This document shows positions 1-10,800 of a stretch of DNA of 64,000 nt, piece by piece. Origin of the DNA: Oscheius onirici. Its lineage: Eukaryota; Nematoda; Chromadorea; Rhabditida; Rhabditidae. Made by a program: the position numbers and the translations under genes. A model generated the notes under the pieces. The model saw only the letters and a list, made by a program, of their open reading frames with translations. It was not told where the DNA came from and did not search any database. The first letter of the stretch is position 1; each line of letters opens with the position of its first letter. Location: NCBI GenBank assembly GCA_932521025.1, contig OW051472.1, positions 2,852,001 through 2,916,000 on the forward strand, read 5' to 3'.

Positions 1-211
1 AAAGAACGAAATTTTGTCACTAAATCATTGTTCTCACTTATTCCCTCACCCTGATTCAACCAAAGAATCTGGGAACCAACTGATTTTGTTGTTTTCACTA
101 AAAACCCAATTCTCCCAACAATTTCCCCTTCCGAATCTCCTATCTTCTGAATTCAGCTATTCCCACTCAACATATTCAAAGTCACCAAATTTCAGAAAAC
201 TACTAATAATA

Positions 212-3200
212 ATGCTATCGAAACCAAGTGACAATAGTGACGATATTCAAATTGGCCAACAACAGACGCGAGGGGGAAAACGAACACATCAACAAGGTAG
301 GACACGTGATCTTTTGGTTTTCTATTTTGGCTGGGCGCCCGAATACACTAAACATGCACTTTGGCAAGTTGTTTGTCTGAAATGAGTAGATAAACAGATC
401 GGGGGAAGGCTCTCTTTTTCAGAGTCTTCGTCTTCCCGTCATGGATATCTGACTCGCCCTGTCGTGGCCGAAAAGACGACTGTGATCACGGGAATCGTGG
501 ACAGTCAACCGATTAAATCGGATGTTCTTTCAGGTGGGAAAAAGGAGAGAAAGAAACAGAGTATTTTCAGAGAGTAATGATGAAAATCTCCGTGTAGTCG
601 GTCAGAAACAGGAGGTCATCCCGGCTGCCATCGTTCAGAAGACTACAATCTTGACTGAGGAGCCCGAGAGTCATCATCTGACCAAGAAGGAAAGAAAGCT
701 GCTGAAGCAGAAGGAACAGAAGGAAGCCAGTTCTACCAAACGTGAGACTCTTCTCTTTTCTATCTTTTAAAAAATTCATTTTAGACACAGAACAACACAT
801 TTCGGAGAGCAGTAAGCAGATCAAGAAGAAGACCAAAGAGGGTGTTGACAAAGCTGCCAACAAGACGGAGGAGCTGACCGGTAAGGCTGCTGAAAAAGTC
901 GGCGAAGGTGTCGGCTATGCTGAAAACAAGGCGAAGTTGGCTTATGAAAAGGGCTCATCGGCTCTGGAAGCTGTCAAGGACAATAGCCGCAACGCCGCCA
1001 ACAAGGCCAGTGAGACGATTGGAACTGGAGTTAGTCATGTTGCCAATGCTGCCGAAGCTGTCAAGGTCAAGACTGCCGAGCTGGCTGGTCAGGGAGCTGG
1101 AATGCTCTCCAATGCTGCCGAATATACGGGCGAGAAGACCAAGGATCTGACCCATGGAGCTGCTGAGTACATTGGACAAGGAGCCGGAATGGTTTCAAAT
1201 GTGGCTTCTGCAGCTGCTGAAAACCTCTCGTATGTGGCAGAAGGAGCTGCCGGATACCTCGGGCAAGGAGTTGGAATGGTTTCCAACGTCGCCGGAGCCG
1301 TCAAGGAGACTGCCTTCAACGTCGCTTCAGGAGCTGCCGACACTGGCAGAAGACTGTCTCTCGGAGCCTCTGATCTGGCCGGACAGGGAGCCGGTCACGC
1401 TGCCAACATGGCAGAAGTCATCCGGGACAAGGCTGCCGAATTGGCCGGAGAGGGAGCTGGACATGCCGCCAATGTTGCCGAGGTGATTCGAGACAAGGCT
1501 TACGATGCCACGCTGGCAGCTGCCGGTCTGGCTGGACAGGGAGCAGGAATGGCTGTCACCGTTGTCAGTGATGCTGCCACTGTGGCTGGACACAAGACTG
1601 AGGAAGTCATCATCGCCACTGCCGAGAAGGCCGGTACAGGAGCTGGAATGGCAGTCAATGCCGCCGCTCAACTGGTCGGAATGATGGTCGAGGGACTGGT
1701 CACTACCGGAGACACGGCTCTTAACGTGGCTGGTAGGACTGCCGAAGAGGCTGAAGAAGGAGTTGTCTGGGCTTTTGAAGAAGCCAAGCATCTGGGAGAA
1801 GCTGCCAAAGAAAAGGCTATGGAGGCTGGTCACATAGTGAGTGAGAAACTGTCTGCTGCTACGAGAACGGTGAAGGAGAAGGGAGAGGAGCTGAAGGAGA
1901 ATGTTGAAGAGAAGGGAGAGAAGTTCAAAGAGAAGGGCAGAGAGCTCAAGGAAGGTATCAAGGAGAAGGGCTCTGAGCTCAAGGAAGATATCAAAGAGGA
2001 AGGACGAGATTTCAAGAAGAGAGCTGAAGATGAGGGCGAAGGATTCAATGAAAAGACTGAGAAGAAAGGCAGAGAAGCCAAAGAAGAAGGAAAGGAACTG
2101 AAAGAAGACATCAAAGAGAAAGGCTCTAAACTGAAGGAGGACGTCAAAGAAAAAGGACAAGAGGTCAAGAGGGAAGAGAAGACCGAAGATGGAGACAAAG
2201 ATCTCAAGGAGAAGGGCATAGACTTGAAGGAAGATGTGAAGCAGAAAGCCGGAGAGCTCAAGGAAAACATCAAAGCGAAGGGCAGAGATCTGAAGGAGAA
2301 CATCAAGGAAAAGGGCCGAAATCTGAAAGAAGACGTCAAAGAGAAGGGAGAAGATCTCAAGGAAGACATCAAAGAGAAGGGCAGAGAGACCAAGAGAGAT
2401 TTCAAGGAGAAGAGTCACGAAATGAAGGAGAGGACCGAAGAAAAAGGACAAGAGTTCAATGGAGAGTTCCGTGAGAATGAGCCCAGAACAACCGTGGTGA
2501 CTGAAACTGCCGCCATTCTTCTCCCGGCTGGAAAAGTCGTCCTGACAGAAGAGCCAGTCTCCGACTTTGTCCAGAAGATGCGTCTGGAAGAGCGACCCGA
2601 CGACGAACTCCCAATGACTTTCGCTGAAGCTGTTCAAGTTGAGCCCAATTTTGCTCCGGAGAGGCATGAGGGTGGGTCTGGAAATAGGGTCGAAATACAT
2701 GGATTTTCAGAGCTGGAGGCAGGAAAGCAGATCTTTGGAAAATCGGCTCCGAAAGAGTCTGCTGATGAAGAATCTACTGCCGAGATCAAACAAGACAAGT
2801 GGCAAGTGGATAAGAACGAGAGAGCTAGACATGGTGAGGTTTTGGATAGTCTGTTTGTCAACTTTTTGACAGTTCAAGCAGCTAAAAATGTTTTTATGTA
2901 TTTCTAACTAACTCTGACACCATAATCGTAATCAGCGTGATCGAAAACCCTAGAAAAGAATTTGCAAAAAGAGTTAACCTCGGCGGGAATCGAACCAGGA
3001 GCCCTCAGAGAAAATTGCTCACATGACCGAGTGGCTAACATCATTGTCTGGAAATATCACTCGCCGGAGTGTGGCTGGTTCGATCCCGGTCGAAATAAAA
3101 CTTTTTTGCGAAATGTTCCTGGTGGTTTCTGAAGCCTCTCAACACGGTAAAAAAAAATATGTGGAAAATGCTTGAGAATCCATTTGTCAGATCCAGTGGT

Positions 3201-3645
3201 TTGTCTTTCACCCCCACTTTCAGGTACAAGTTGTAGCCCTTGATTTCCTCTACAACTTTGTAGAACATCAGAAAACGGAAAAATCAAGTCTTGGACAATT
3301 TATTAGCCGAATTATGTGACTCGTTTTCAGACAGCCTAATGTCCGACTCTTCCTTCGCCACAGACAGCGACTTCCGCGATCGCGCTTGTGAGTCAATAGA
3401 GAGAAAATGGTGAAGAAATGAATTTCAGGGTCAACAAAGTCAGTTGACTACAACAAAATGCCTGTCGATAAGCACATGAAGGAAGCTGCTTCCCTAGAAT
3501 TCGACGAGGGAATTCGCGAAGAAGACGAGGAGGCAGTTTCTTTAAAAACACGTTTAATATGGGGAAGTTTCAGAGGGAAAAGAGCCGAACGAAGAAGACT
3601 GGAGGCGATTCTGCTGAAATGCAGAAGCGGGAAATCCATCACTAG
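212..3645 (+). CDS. lea-1-like: LEA-like (group 3) desiccation/stress protein
   Basis: Exons join at about 212-295, 423-533, 569-740 and 784-2832, then two short exons (3331-3387, 3429-3532) and a last exon. The product is about 880 residues, very hydrophilic and rich in Ala, Lys and Glu. Its first half repeats a loose unit around the core AGQGAGM followed by NAA/NVA. Its second half (about 1869-2460) is close to 18 tandem 11-residue units of the type EKGxELKEDIK. This periodicity is the hallmark of group 3 late-embryogenesis-abundant proteins such as C. elegans LEA-1, which protect cell contents during drying or osmotic stress; that role is inferred here. The end is uncertain. A 41-nt GC-AG intron (3533-3573) would give a stop at 3645 and an AATAAA at 3689. 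Without it the frame runs to 3853 and overlaps the convergent neighbour. The first exon could also start at an upstream in-frame ATG (14). Confidence 0.8.
2925..3165. repeat. tRNA-Ser-like SINE pair, head to head
   Basis: This lies in a LEA-gene intron. A minus-strand copy (B box GGTTCGATTCCCG read on the minus strand, tail 'gttttcgatcacgctgat') abuts a plus-strand copy with an A-box-like 'gaccgagtggctaac' and a B-box-like 'ggttcgatcccgg'. Similar pairs lie near 4.8, 19.4 and 44.8 kb. Confidence 0.65.
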
Positions 3646-3672
3646 ATCGTCTTTTCTGAACTGGTGTAAATC

Positions 3673-3692
3673 TGTACATAATGTTGTAAATA
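3673..3692 (+). promoter_or_regulatory. Two Pumilio-type elements in predicted LEA 3' UTR
   Basis: TGTACATA lies at 3673-3680 and TGTAAATA at 3685-3692. Both fit the Pumilio consensus UGUANAUA. They sit 28-47 nt after the preferred stop, and the second overlaps the AATAAA signal at 3689. They count as 3' UTR only if the stop at 3645 is right. Confidence 0.45.
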
Positions 3693-3845
3693 AACTGGAT
3701 AAACTGAAAACGATTGGCTCCTTGTTTCCTTTCCATTCAGCTTCTTCTATGAAACAAAGCAAAGTAACATTTTTTAGGAAGACAACGTTCAAAAGTAACA
3801 ATCAGAAAAGTTTTAACCGGCATAACATGGAAAATCGTTCGAAGA

Positions 3846-5430
3846 TCACTTGACTTTGTAGAGATGAAGACTCTGGCAGTCTTCGAACAGATTCTCGTTG
3901 TCCATCGCGAAGCTGGCGCAATCCTTTTCTGTCGTAATCTCTTCTAGCCAGTCGTCTACGGTAAAAGAGAGCTTGTCGACGAGATGCGAGAGAATGTCCT
4001 TGATGTTCGGATTGTGCAGAATAAAACAGCCCTTTTTCGCATTGGATTTCATGAATTCCCAGCAGGAAACCTATATTTTTTATTTTTGGTTAAAATCACA
4101 CACAAACCTGTTCCTCGACTGACATGAAAAAGCTGAAGACGTTGTTCATGACGATCATATCCGCCGTCTGGATGACGTCTTTCTGTTCCCTCACATCGGA
4201 ACAGACGACGTTTATGTTCGGCAGCTCAAAATCTTTGATCATTTCCTCCTGCAGTTTGCAAAGGTCGGAATTCAGCTCGATACCGGTCACTTTGGTTCTC
4301 CCAGCACTAAAAAAAAGCTATTTTTATGTCAAACATTAAAAAACCTGAACAAGCTGGCCGAGTAGATAACTGCTCCAAGTCTTGAGCCAATATCGACAAG
4401 ATTGAAATTTTTCTCCTGCGCCTTCAGAGGAACGAGCTGTGTGAAGGCGAATTCGAGCTGAGCTGGAGCCAGACTGTGACTGATAAAGGTGAGCGGTTTT
4501 GTGTTCCTCGAGCCACAGTCGAGACAGTAAGTCCGCGTCAGCTTGCCCTTTTCCACGAGATCTTGGACGTCGTCTTCGTCGAAGAGAAAACAGTCAACGT
4601 GAGCCTGAAAATTGACGTATCTTGGTTCAATTTTGATATTTAAAATCACAATCGAAGTTTACAACCCATCCGAAAGAAGGTATGGATCAGAGAATCATTT
4701 TCCATCCATACATTTAGGCTGCGTATTTAAAGCTTGCCAGTACCCTCTAAAAACTTTGCAAAAAAAGATTGTTTTGCTAGAATCGAACAACCCCCTGATT
4801 TCCACACAATGCTGATACTCACTCGGCCATCAGGGAAAGAATTTTTCGAGACGGTGCGGCTGAGATAGCTTTTATGGTCAAGTGGTTAGCATCGTTGCTT
4901 GGAAATCTCGCATCGTTTGATGCTTCCTGATATGATTCCCACCGGTTACATAGCTTTTTTGTAAATTGTTTTTGGGGTTGTCGACTACGGGGAACATTTT
5001 ACATGTGTTATCGAATTCTAGATGAGTCTAAAAATTCACCGTATTAGTTTTGTTGCAGTCCGAATCGAAGCCCAGTTTCGGATAGTCAATCTTTTCCGAA
5101 TCCAGCTGTCCTCCGGTAGGTATCTGAACCATTTGTTACTGCTTTTTTTTTCTAAAAACCACTTACTTTCTCCGCCAAACAGTGCCTAATCTCGTTGATT
5201 ACTTCGTAAGCATCCCTGATGAACTTTGGCTTCTCGTCTGCGTCTTTCTCAGTCGAAAAGGACTCCTGAACCCATTGGAGGAACGGAGCCACGTCTTTCG
5301 GCTTAATTCTGAACTTTTCCATAGATTTTAGGTCAAAAATTAACACCGACCTTCCTAAAAAGGAGCTAAACTCGCTCTGAGCAGCTTCCAGCGCCAGATC
5401 GTCCTTTCGGGATCGTTTTGCTGCGGTCAT
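3846..5430 (-). CDS. Class I SAM-dependent methyltransferase
   Basis: Five predicted exons run from ATG 5430 to the stop at 3846. Exon 3 carries the motif I-like NLVDIGSRLGAVIYSA. The next exon carries VTGIELNSD (motif II acidic residue) and NVVCSDVRE, then ADMIVMNNVFSF, the usual order of a Rossmann-fold methyltransferase core. Just upstream is a CxxC element (YCLDCGS) in a segment that may bind zinc. The N-terminal 90 residues are helical and charged. I do not recognise the exact subfamily and cannot name the substrate. A tRNA-like SINE pair sits in the intron at about 4604-5040. The gene converges on the LEA gene. Confidence 0.75.
4785..5015. repeat. tRNA-Ser-like SINE pair, head to head
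   Basis: A minus-strand head (4785-4830) and a plus-strand copy (about 4873-5015, 'tggtcaagtggttagcatcg', then a B-box-like 'tgattcccaccgg') flank a linker with 'gacggtgcggctgagatagct'. A similar linker occurs near 19375 and, in reverse, near 44815. Confidence 0.6.
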
Positions 5431-5615
5431 TTATGCTGGAAATAGTTAGAAATTAGCAGAAGATGGCTGAAAAGATGATTTGAGAGGAGAACCAGGTAAT
5501 TGGCACAAAAAAGGATAGATTAGAAACGTTTATTGCATAAAAATAAAACCCATTTTGTGCTGGAAAGAGTGGTATCACAGTAAGAAATGCGAGTCAACTA
5601 AAATTCTTTGGATTA

Positions 5616-7441
5616 TTACTCAAATTTTGGGCGTTCTTTCTCGATGCGTCTCGGGCTGTAGACTTTTTCCGGCGTGGTCCAGCTGCGCCAGTAAAACGGC
5701 ACGAAACAGACGACGGCCAGAAGAGCGCCGCCTGCAAAGGAGTGATTGATAAGTTTGAACGGGGAGAAAAACTCGAAAGGGCAACAATTTGTGACGATTA
5801 AACCGAAAAATCAAGGCTGAAACGTACCAAGAACGTCGGTCGGATGGTGCCAGCAGTCGGTGATTCGAGAAATGGCACAGACGGTGGACCAGATTGTGAT
5901 GAAAGGCACGGCCAGGTTACGAATCAGACGGATTTGAGGGAGACGAGTTGCGTTGGAGAGTCTGGAAGTTTGATGTGTCAAGACCAAAGACAAAAATAGG
6001 GTAAAGCATCAGCAGGCACTAGAAAGCTTGAAAGCCAGGGTCATTTCTCTATTTTATTCTGTATTGTACTATTTTTAGCCTTTCTAACTACGTTGATTGA
6101 TTTCAGTGCGGAAAACAATCTATAATCGTTAAAACTGAAAAACCCTTCTATATACTACAATCAAATCGTTAGAAGCTAACACGGCAAAGTTTGATCGTGG
6201 TAGATTTTCGATTCGTTTCAAGGTTCTGCGGCTCGCTACGTTTGCTCAAAAGTTTACAACGGAAGAAAGTAAAATTGTGAGCATCTGGATGAACTTCGGG
6301 GATGAAAAAAAACGAATATTACTGTATCTACCAGGGTTGGGCGATCATTTTGTCAGCAATTTCGCGTAACTCGTGCCATTTGAAACCACAAAAATAAATT
6401 TCAGATTATACTTCCCACATGCGCAGACCTTGAATACATCTGCAAAAATATGAAACAGGAATGAATGTAATCCTGGTAAACGCTAGAGCCATCTGATTGC
6501 TGATCGCAACGCGGGGCTCAAGGTCTGCGCATCTGGTAAGTATAGTTTGAGAATTTATTTTTTAGTGATTTGCAAATGGCACGAGTTACGCGAAATTGCA
6601 GACAAAATGATCGCCCAACCCTGGTATCTATTCAATTGTTTCTAAGCTATCTAGTTTGGAAAATGTAAAAGAGACCAACCGGAAAAGATAGAGAGAGTAG
6701 AAGAGCCAGACGAATACGGCAGCAGCGGTGTGGCCTGACGGGAACGACGTCCTGGCTACACGTACTCTATGCAGATCGGGATTCATGCAGACGACCGCGG
6801 AAGCTGAATTTTTGAATCTTTAGCATGAATAAAAATAAAAATTACCCGGAATGAGAGCATTAGGATCGGAGGAACAGTCCATTTTGGTCCAGTCTGGCTG
6901 ACAGGCGGCGACAAAATGCGGTCTCATTCGGCCATAATAGCACTAAAACTATGACTGTCTTTTTAAAAATAGGAATTTCTTTGAAAAACTCCATGGAGAA
7001 AGTACAGAGAGCGTAGAGAAGCAGGAATTTGAGGTAGACGAGCGTGGAAGTTGTGAAGAACTTGGCCAGACGATTTGTGCCTTCGGAGAAGAAGAAAACA
7101 AGGCCTTCGACGAGAAGAATCAACGGAAATGGGCTTCCGAGAGTGACGAAGAGCAAATGTTTCAAACCGATCGTGTTAGGGAGAAAGGGCTTCCGAATTG
7201 CCTCATCGCCACAGGGGAAATCATGCTCGTACGGGGCTACAGCACTCCTAAATTCGAGCATTTCGGCGCAAAAAAAAACGTACTTGACAAATGTGTAAAA
7301 CAGCGAAATCGCTACGACGAGAGTGATGGAAATGTCCAGAAACATGTAGATTAGGCCCTTTGTGACGATTTCCCGCTCCCGAATGCCCAAATTTCGATCT
7401 CCTAGCCTTCCGCTAAACGTTATTCGCCGTATCGTCGACAT
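5616..7441 (-). CDS. Lipid phosphate phosphatase (PAP2/PLPP family)
   Basis: This is an integral membrane enzyme that should remove phosphate from phosphatidic acid, lysophosphatidate or sphingosine phosphate. All three PAP2 motifs are visible on separate exons: YYGRMRPHF followed by QPDWTKMDCS (motif 1), RTSFPSGHTAAAVFVW (motif 2, catalytic His) and SRITDCWHHPTDVLG (motif 3, second catalytic His and Asp). N-terminal hydrophobic helices precede them, and a short tail ends in KERPKFE. The exon junction just before motif 1 (about 6941-7005) does not resolve with a standard GT donor in phase, so that boundary is open. The large intron before motif 3 contains a 294-bp fold-back element. An AATAAA on the minus strand lies near 5528. 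The gene is divergent from INTS2. Confidence 0.85.
6331..6624. mobile_element. MITE-like fold-back element with TATCTA flanks
   Basis: Its terminal inverted repeats start CCAGGGTTGGGCGATCATTT. The first 52 bp of each end differ at about one position, and weaker similarity extends to about 100 bp. The element is flanked on both sides by TATCTA (6325-6330 and 6625-6630), which looks like a target-site duplication. No transposase is present. It lies in the phosphatase intron. Confidence 0.8.
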
Positions 7442-7886
7442 CCTGAATTGTTTTAAGATAAATTTCGATAGAAAATGGTCTGAAAAATAGCGAAAACGGT
7501 GACAACAAGATAATGAAAGAAATCAAAAGTACCGTAATAGCGTGAGAACAAAAATGTTGCGTACAGGATTACGGGAGAATGAGTGCATTCGAAAAGCAGG
7601 CTGAAAACATTGGTTTTCGATGTTTTTCTGCCTTTTTCTGCTATTGCTGTACAAGTAAAACAATAGAAGAGCAAAAAAAGGCAGCGAAGGAATAAAAAAA
7701 AGCAGCAAAACGGCAAAAATTAAAGCTGGGAATCTCTTTGCACGGTTGAATGAAAAAGTTCTTGTTCTTGGTGCTGTATTACTCTGCGATAAACGTTCAT
7801 AAGTGCTTCTCTGTGATAACAGCAGTTCCGTTTCCTTCTTTCCGCTGTTTTTATCGGCAAACCCGCACTCAAATACGTATTTCAGA
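7442..7886. promoter_or_regulatory. Divergent intergenic region (phosphatase / INTS2)
   Basis: 445 bp separate the two start codons, so any promoters are shared or back to back. An acceptor-like 'tatttcag' ends one base before the INTS2 ATG, as expected for spliced-leader addition or a 5' UTR intron. No other element stands out. Confidence 0.4.
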
Positions 7887-10800
7887 ATGCCCCTAGAATG
7901 GGAGCAGCTCAGCGGAGTGTTTTCCCGAATACAAGACGGGGCTCTGCCTGAAAATATCTCCCAGTTCGACGATGAACAGCTACGACCGTTCCTGCCAATT
8001 TTGATCTCGAGCACATTTCTGTCCGGCCAGGCAGTTCAAAATGTTAGTTTTTCTCCATTTTTGTTGAAGAAATATCAAATAGGAAGCCGTATTTGCTCGT
8101 CTCTTGGGATTCACCGAATCCAACCGGATTGTAGAGCTGCTGAAGGCAGATTACGGTGGAATGGTCGCCGATTTGGCATCTCCCAGCGCCCTGAAGCCAG
8201 CCTGGATCGGAGCGAACGATTCCTACAAAATACGGATGCTGATGAACGCTTTTCTCTACGAAGGTAAGTCCTTTCATCCGATTTTTATACATAAAAAGTT
8301 TTAGACCCAAAATCGCCATGGGAGTCTTTTTTCATCCAGGAACAGTTCGACGAGGCCATGCAGCTCTTCCAAATCGCCTATCTCAAAATGCCGTTCTTTT
8401 TTAGCGTCGAAAAACTCGTCCAGAAGGCCCTGACCTTCACTGATGGATATCGCATCGTGACAGGAGTAAGTTTTTAGACTTTTATCCCAAAAGTAACATT
8501 TGCAGATAATTAGCAATGCTCCAGAACTTCTCGCGCCCGTGCTGGAGGCCGTAAAGCACGTAGAAATCAGCGACGAGTGCAAGAAGGGCATATGCAGGGC
8601 TGCTCTTCTCGATCTGGTATATTTTTTCATTTTTTTAATCTGAAAAATCCTTTTCAGCTCTTTTGTCTCGATCCGAGCATCGTCTGGACGACTGTCGAAG
8701 AGTTGGCTCAGAGTCGGAGAGATGGTCTCCTGGCAGGTTTGTTTTAGCATATTTTCTTGCTAAAAATAGATACTTTTGAACAAAAAATAACCCCATTTTC
8801 AGTCCGACTCGCCTGTGTACATCTCTCTTCCGATCAGCAGCTCATCAGTTTTCTCACCTCACAGCTCATTCATCGAGACAGCGACACAGTCCCCTCCCAA
8901 CACATCTCAAAAAGTTCGGCCCGAACCACGCTGACGGCAATCTACGACCGTATCATTATAAAGATTGGAAAGAACGCCGTCAAACAGTGAGTCCTTCTTT
9001 TGAATTTTTCGATGAATTCTCTCTCCAGGAATAAAACACGCAAATTTCAGGAACAATTCAGCCACTCTGACCAACGTCCTTCGTCTGATTGTCTTTCTCC
9101 AGGCTCATTGTGTGGCCAAGCTCTCCCAGGACCATCAGAACGTCCTCATTGCCCTTCTCTGCAAGCCTATCGGCGACGACGCTCATCTTGTCCTCACCGT
9201 CGCCGTCATTATGTCCATACAATCGTTTACACTGTATTTTCTTGTTTTTTTTTTACTAAAAGTCATAATCTTAGAGTTCACCAAGGCGGAATGGTCGGTG
9301 TCGTGGATGAGCGCATCCTGGCCCATTTTCGCTATATTCGACAGCAGATTTACGAAGAGAAACGAAGTTTTCTGACGAGTTCCGTCGTCTACATTGCCAG
9401 CTGTATCTATTCGGGAAAACGGGACCAGCTCAATGTCATGTTCTCGGAGTTGCTGCGATTCAAAGTGAGCATCCAGCCGAGACATCTGGACGCAATATCG
9501 AATATTCTCCAGGAGCACTGCTTGAAGTCGGAAGAGGTTGCTCAGCTGTAAGATTTCGTCTTTTTTTGCCATTTCGAAGCTCCCTACGTACTGTAGTAGT
9601 ACACTTTACAGTAACCAGGCCAACAACACAATCCAGAAGTTCCGTAAACGTCCCCATTTCAACCAAACTGCCGCCCCGCGCTTATCCTCAAAGTACCAAC
9701 TCATTTTTCTACATGAAATTGAGATATTCTGCAAAGATTACGCAACTTGAATTTGCCTGTAATCTTGTATTTGAGTCTCGACGCGAACTGAACACGAGAA
9801 CGGTACACCTTCTTCAAAAGTAACAGATTATAGTACCGTAACAGCATATTTTTGTCTTACTACTGGTAATTGTTGAAATTTAAAAAATGTTGAAATTTAG
9901 AACAATAACATTAAATGCTCAATCAAAGCACGGAATGAAAATTGTGCTGAGCAACAATGTGGATTTTCTCTGCAAAACTACCATTCCCTTAGCCAGACTG
10001 CTTATAATTTGTTTTGCAAAATTATTCTCTTTTCCAGAAGTCTTCAGCTGCCAGTGACGACAAATCTCAACGCCCAGTCCGGCCCCCGTCTCCCGATCAA
10101 TTCCGTCTATCTCTGCTTCATCAAGCACGGCGTGGACATTGCTGTAAACTCTTTTTTGTCTCCTTTTGCAAAATTCATTTTTAGACATGGCTTGAAGCCC
10201 AGATCCGCAGCTGCTCTCTCCCAATCCACAATCTTCTTCCCGAACTGATCGAGCGATTCGCGATGATGGCGACGCGGAGCAATCTACCTGGTCTGACAAA
10301 GCAGTTTGTCGAAGAGGCTCTCTCCGGAGAGGTTCTGGACGAGAAGACCATTCCCATTCGTGTTCTCACTCTGCTCTTCTTGCTTTCCTATAGATGGAAT
10401 TTGGATCAGCTTGGCTCGAAAGCTTTTGAGGTAAAAATAACCTTTCAGCTTGAAATATTTGACCTGTTACTGTAGTTTTGTTGCTTATCCTAAAACCGTA
10501 ATTACAGATTCACGGCCCCGAAGTCTTCACAAAAGTGCCGGCGAAATATCTCCTGAGCGTCGTGATGAGACGAACCAAAGACTTTTCGCCGATCCAAGCT
10601 CCGCTGATCCGTCTGGCCACGGACATCTGCCCCTACATGCTGCCGACGGTCAGCAGCGTCGAATCCGTCACGAGGTCCGATCCGAAGACGATCTCTCTAA
10701 AAGAGACGGTAGAGGAACTGGTGAGACAGCTAGAAAATCCGAGAGAAGTGAACAAGGTAGTCAGATTGTTACAGTTGGCTCCCCTTTCTGATCAGGCATG

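Noticed and set aside
1327..2700. 457-codon minus-strand frame opposite the LEA gene
   Set aside because: It is a shadow of the 33-nt repeats. Its composition is Leu/Phe/Ser only, and the plus-strand frame has the real splice signals and LEA periodicity.
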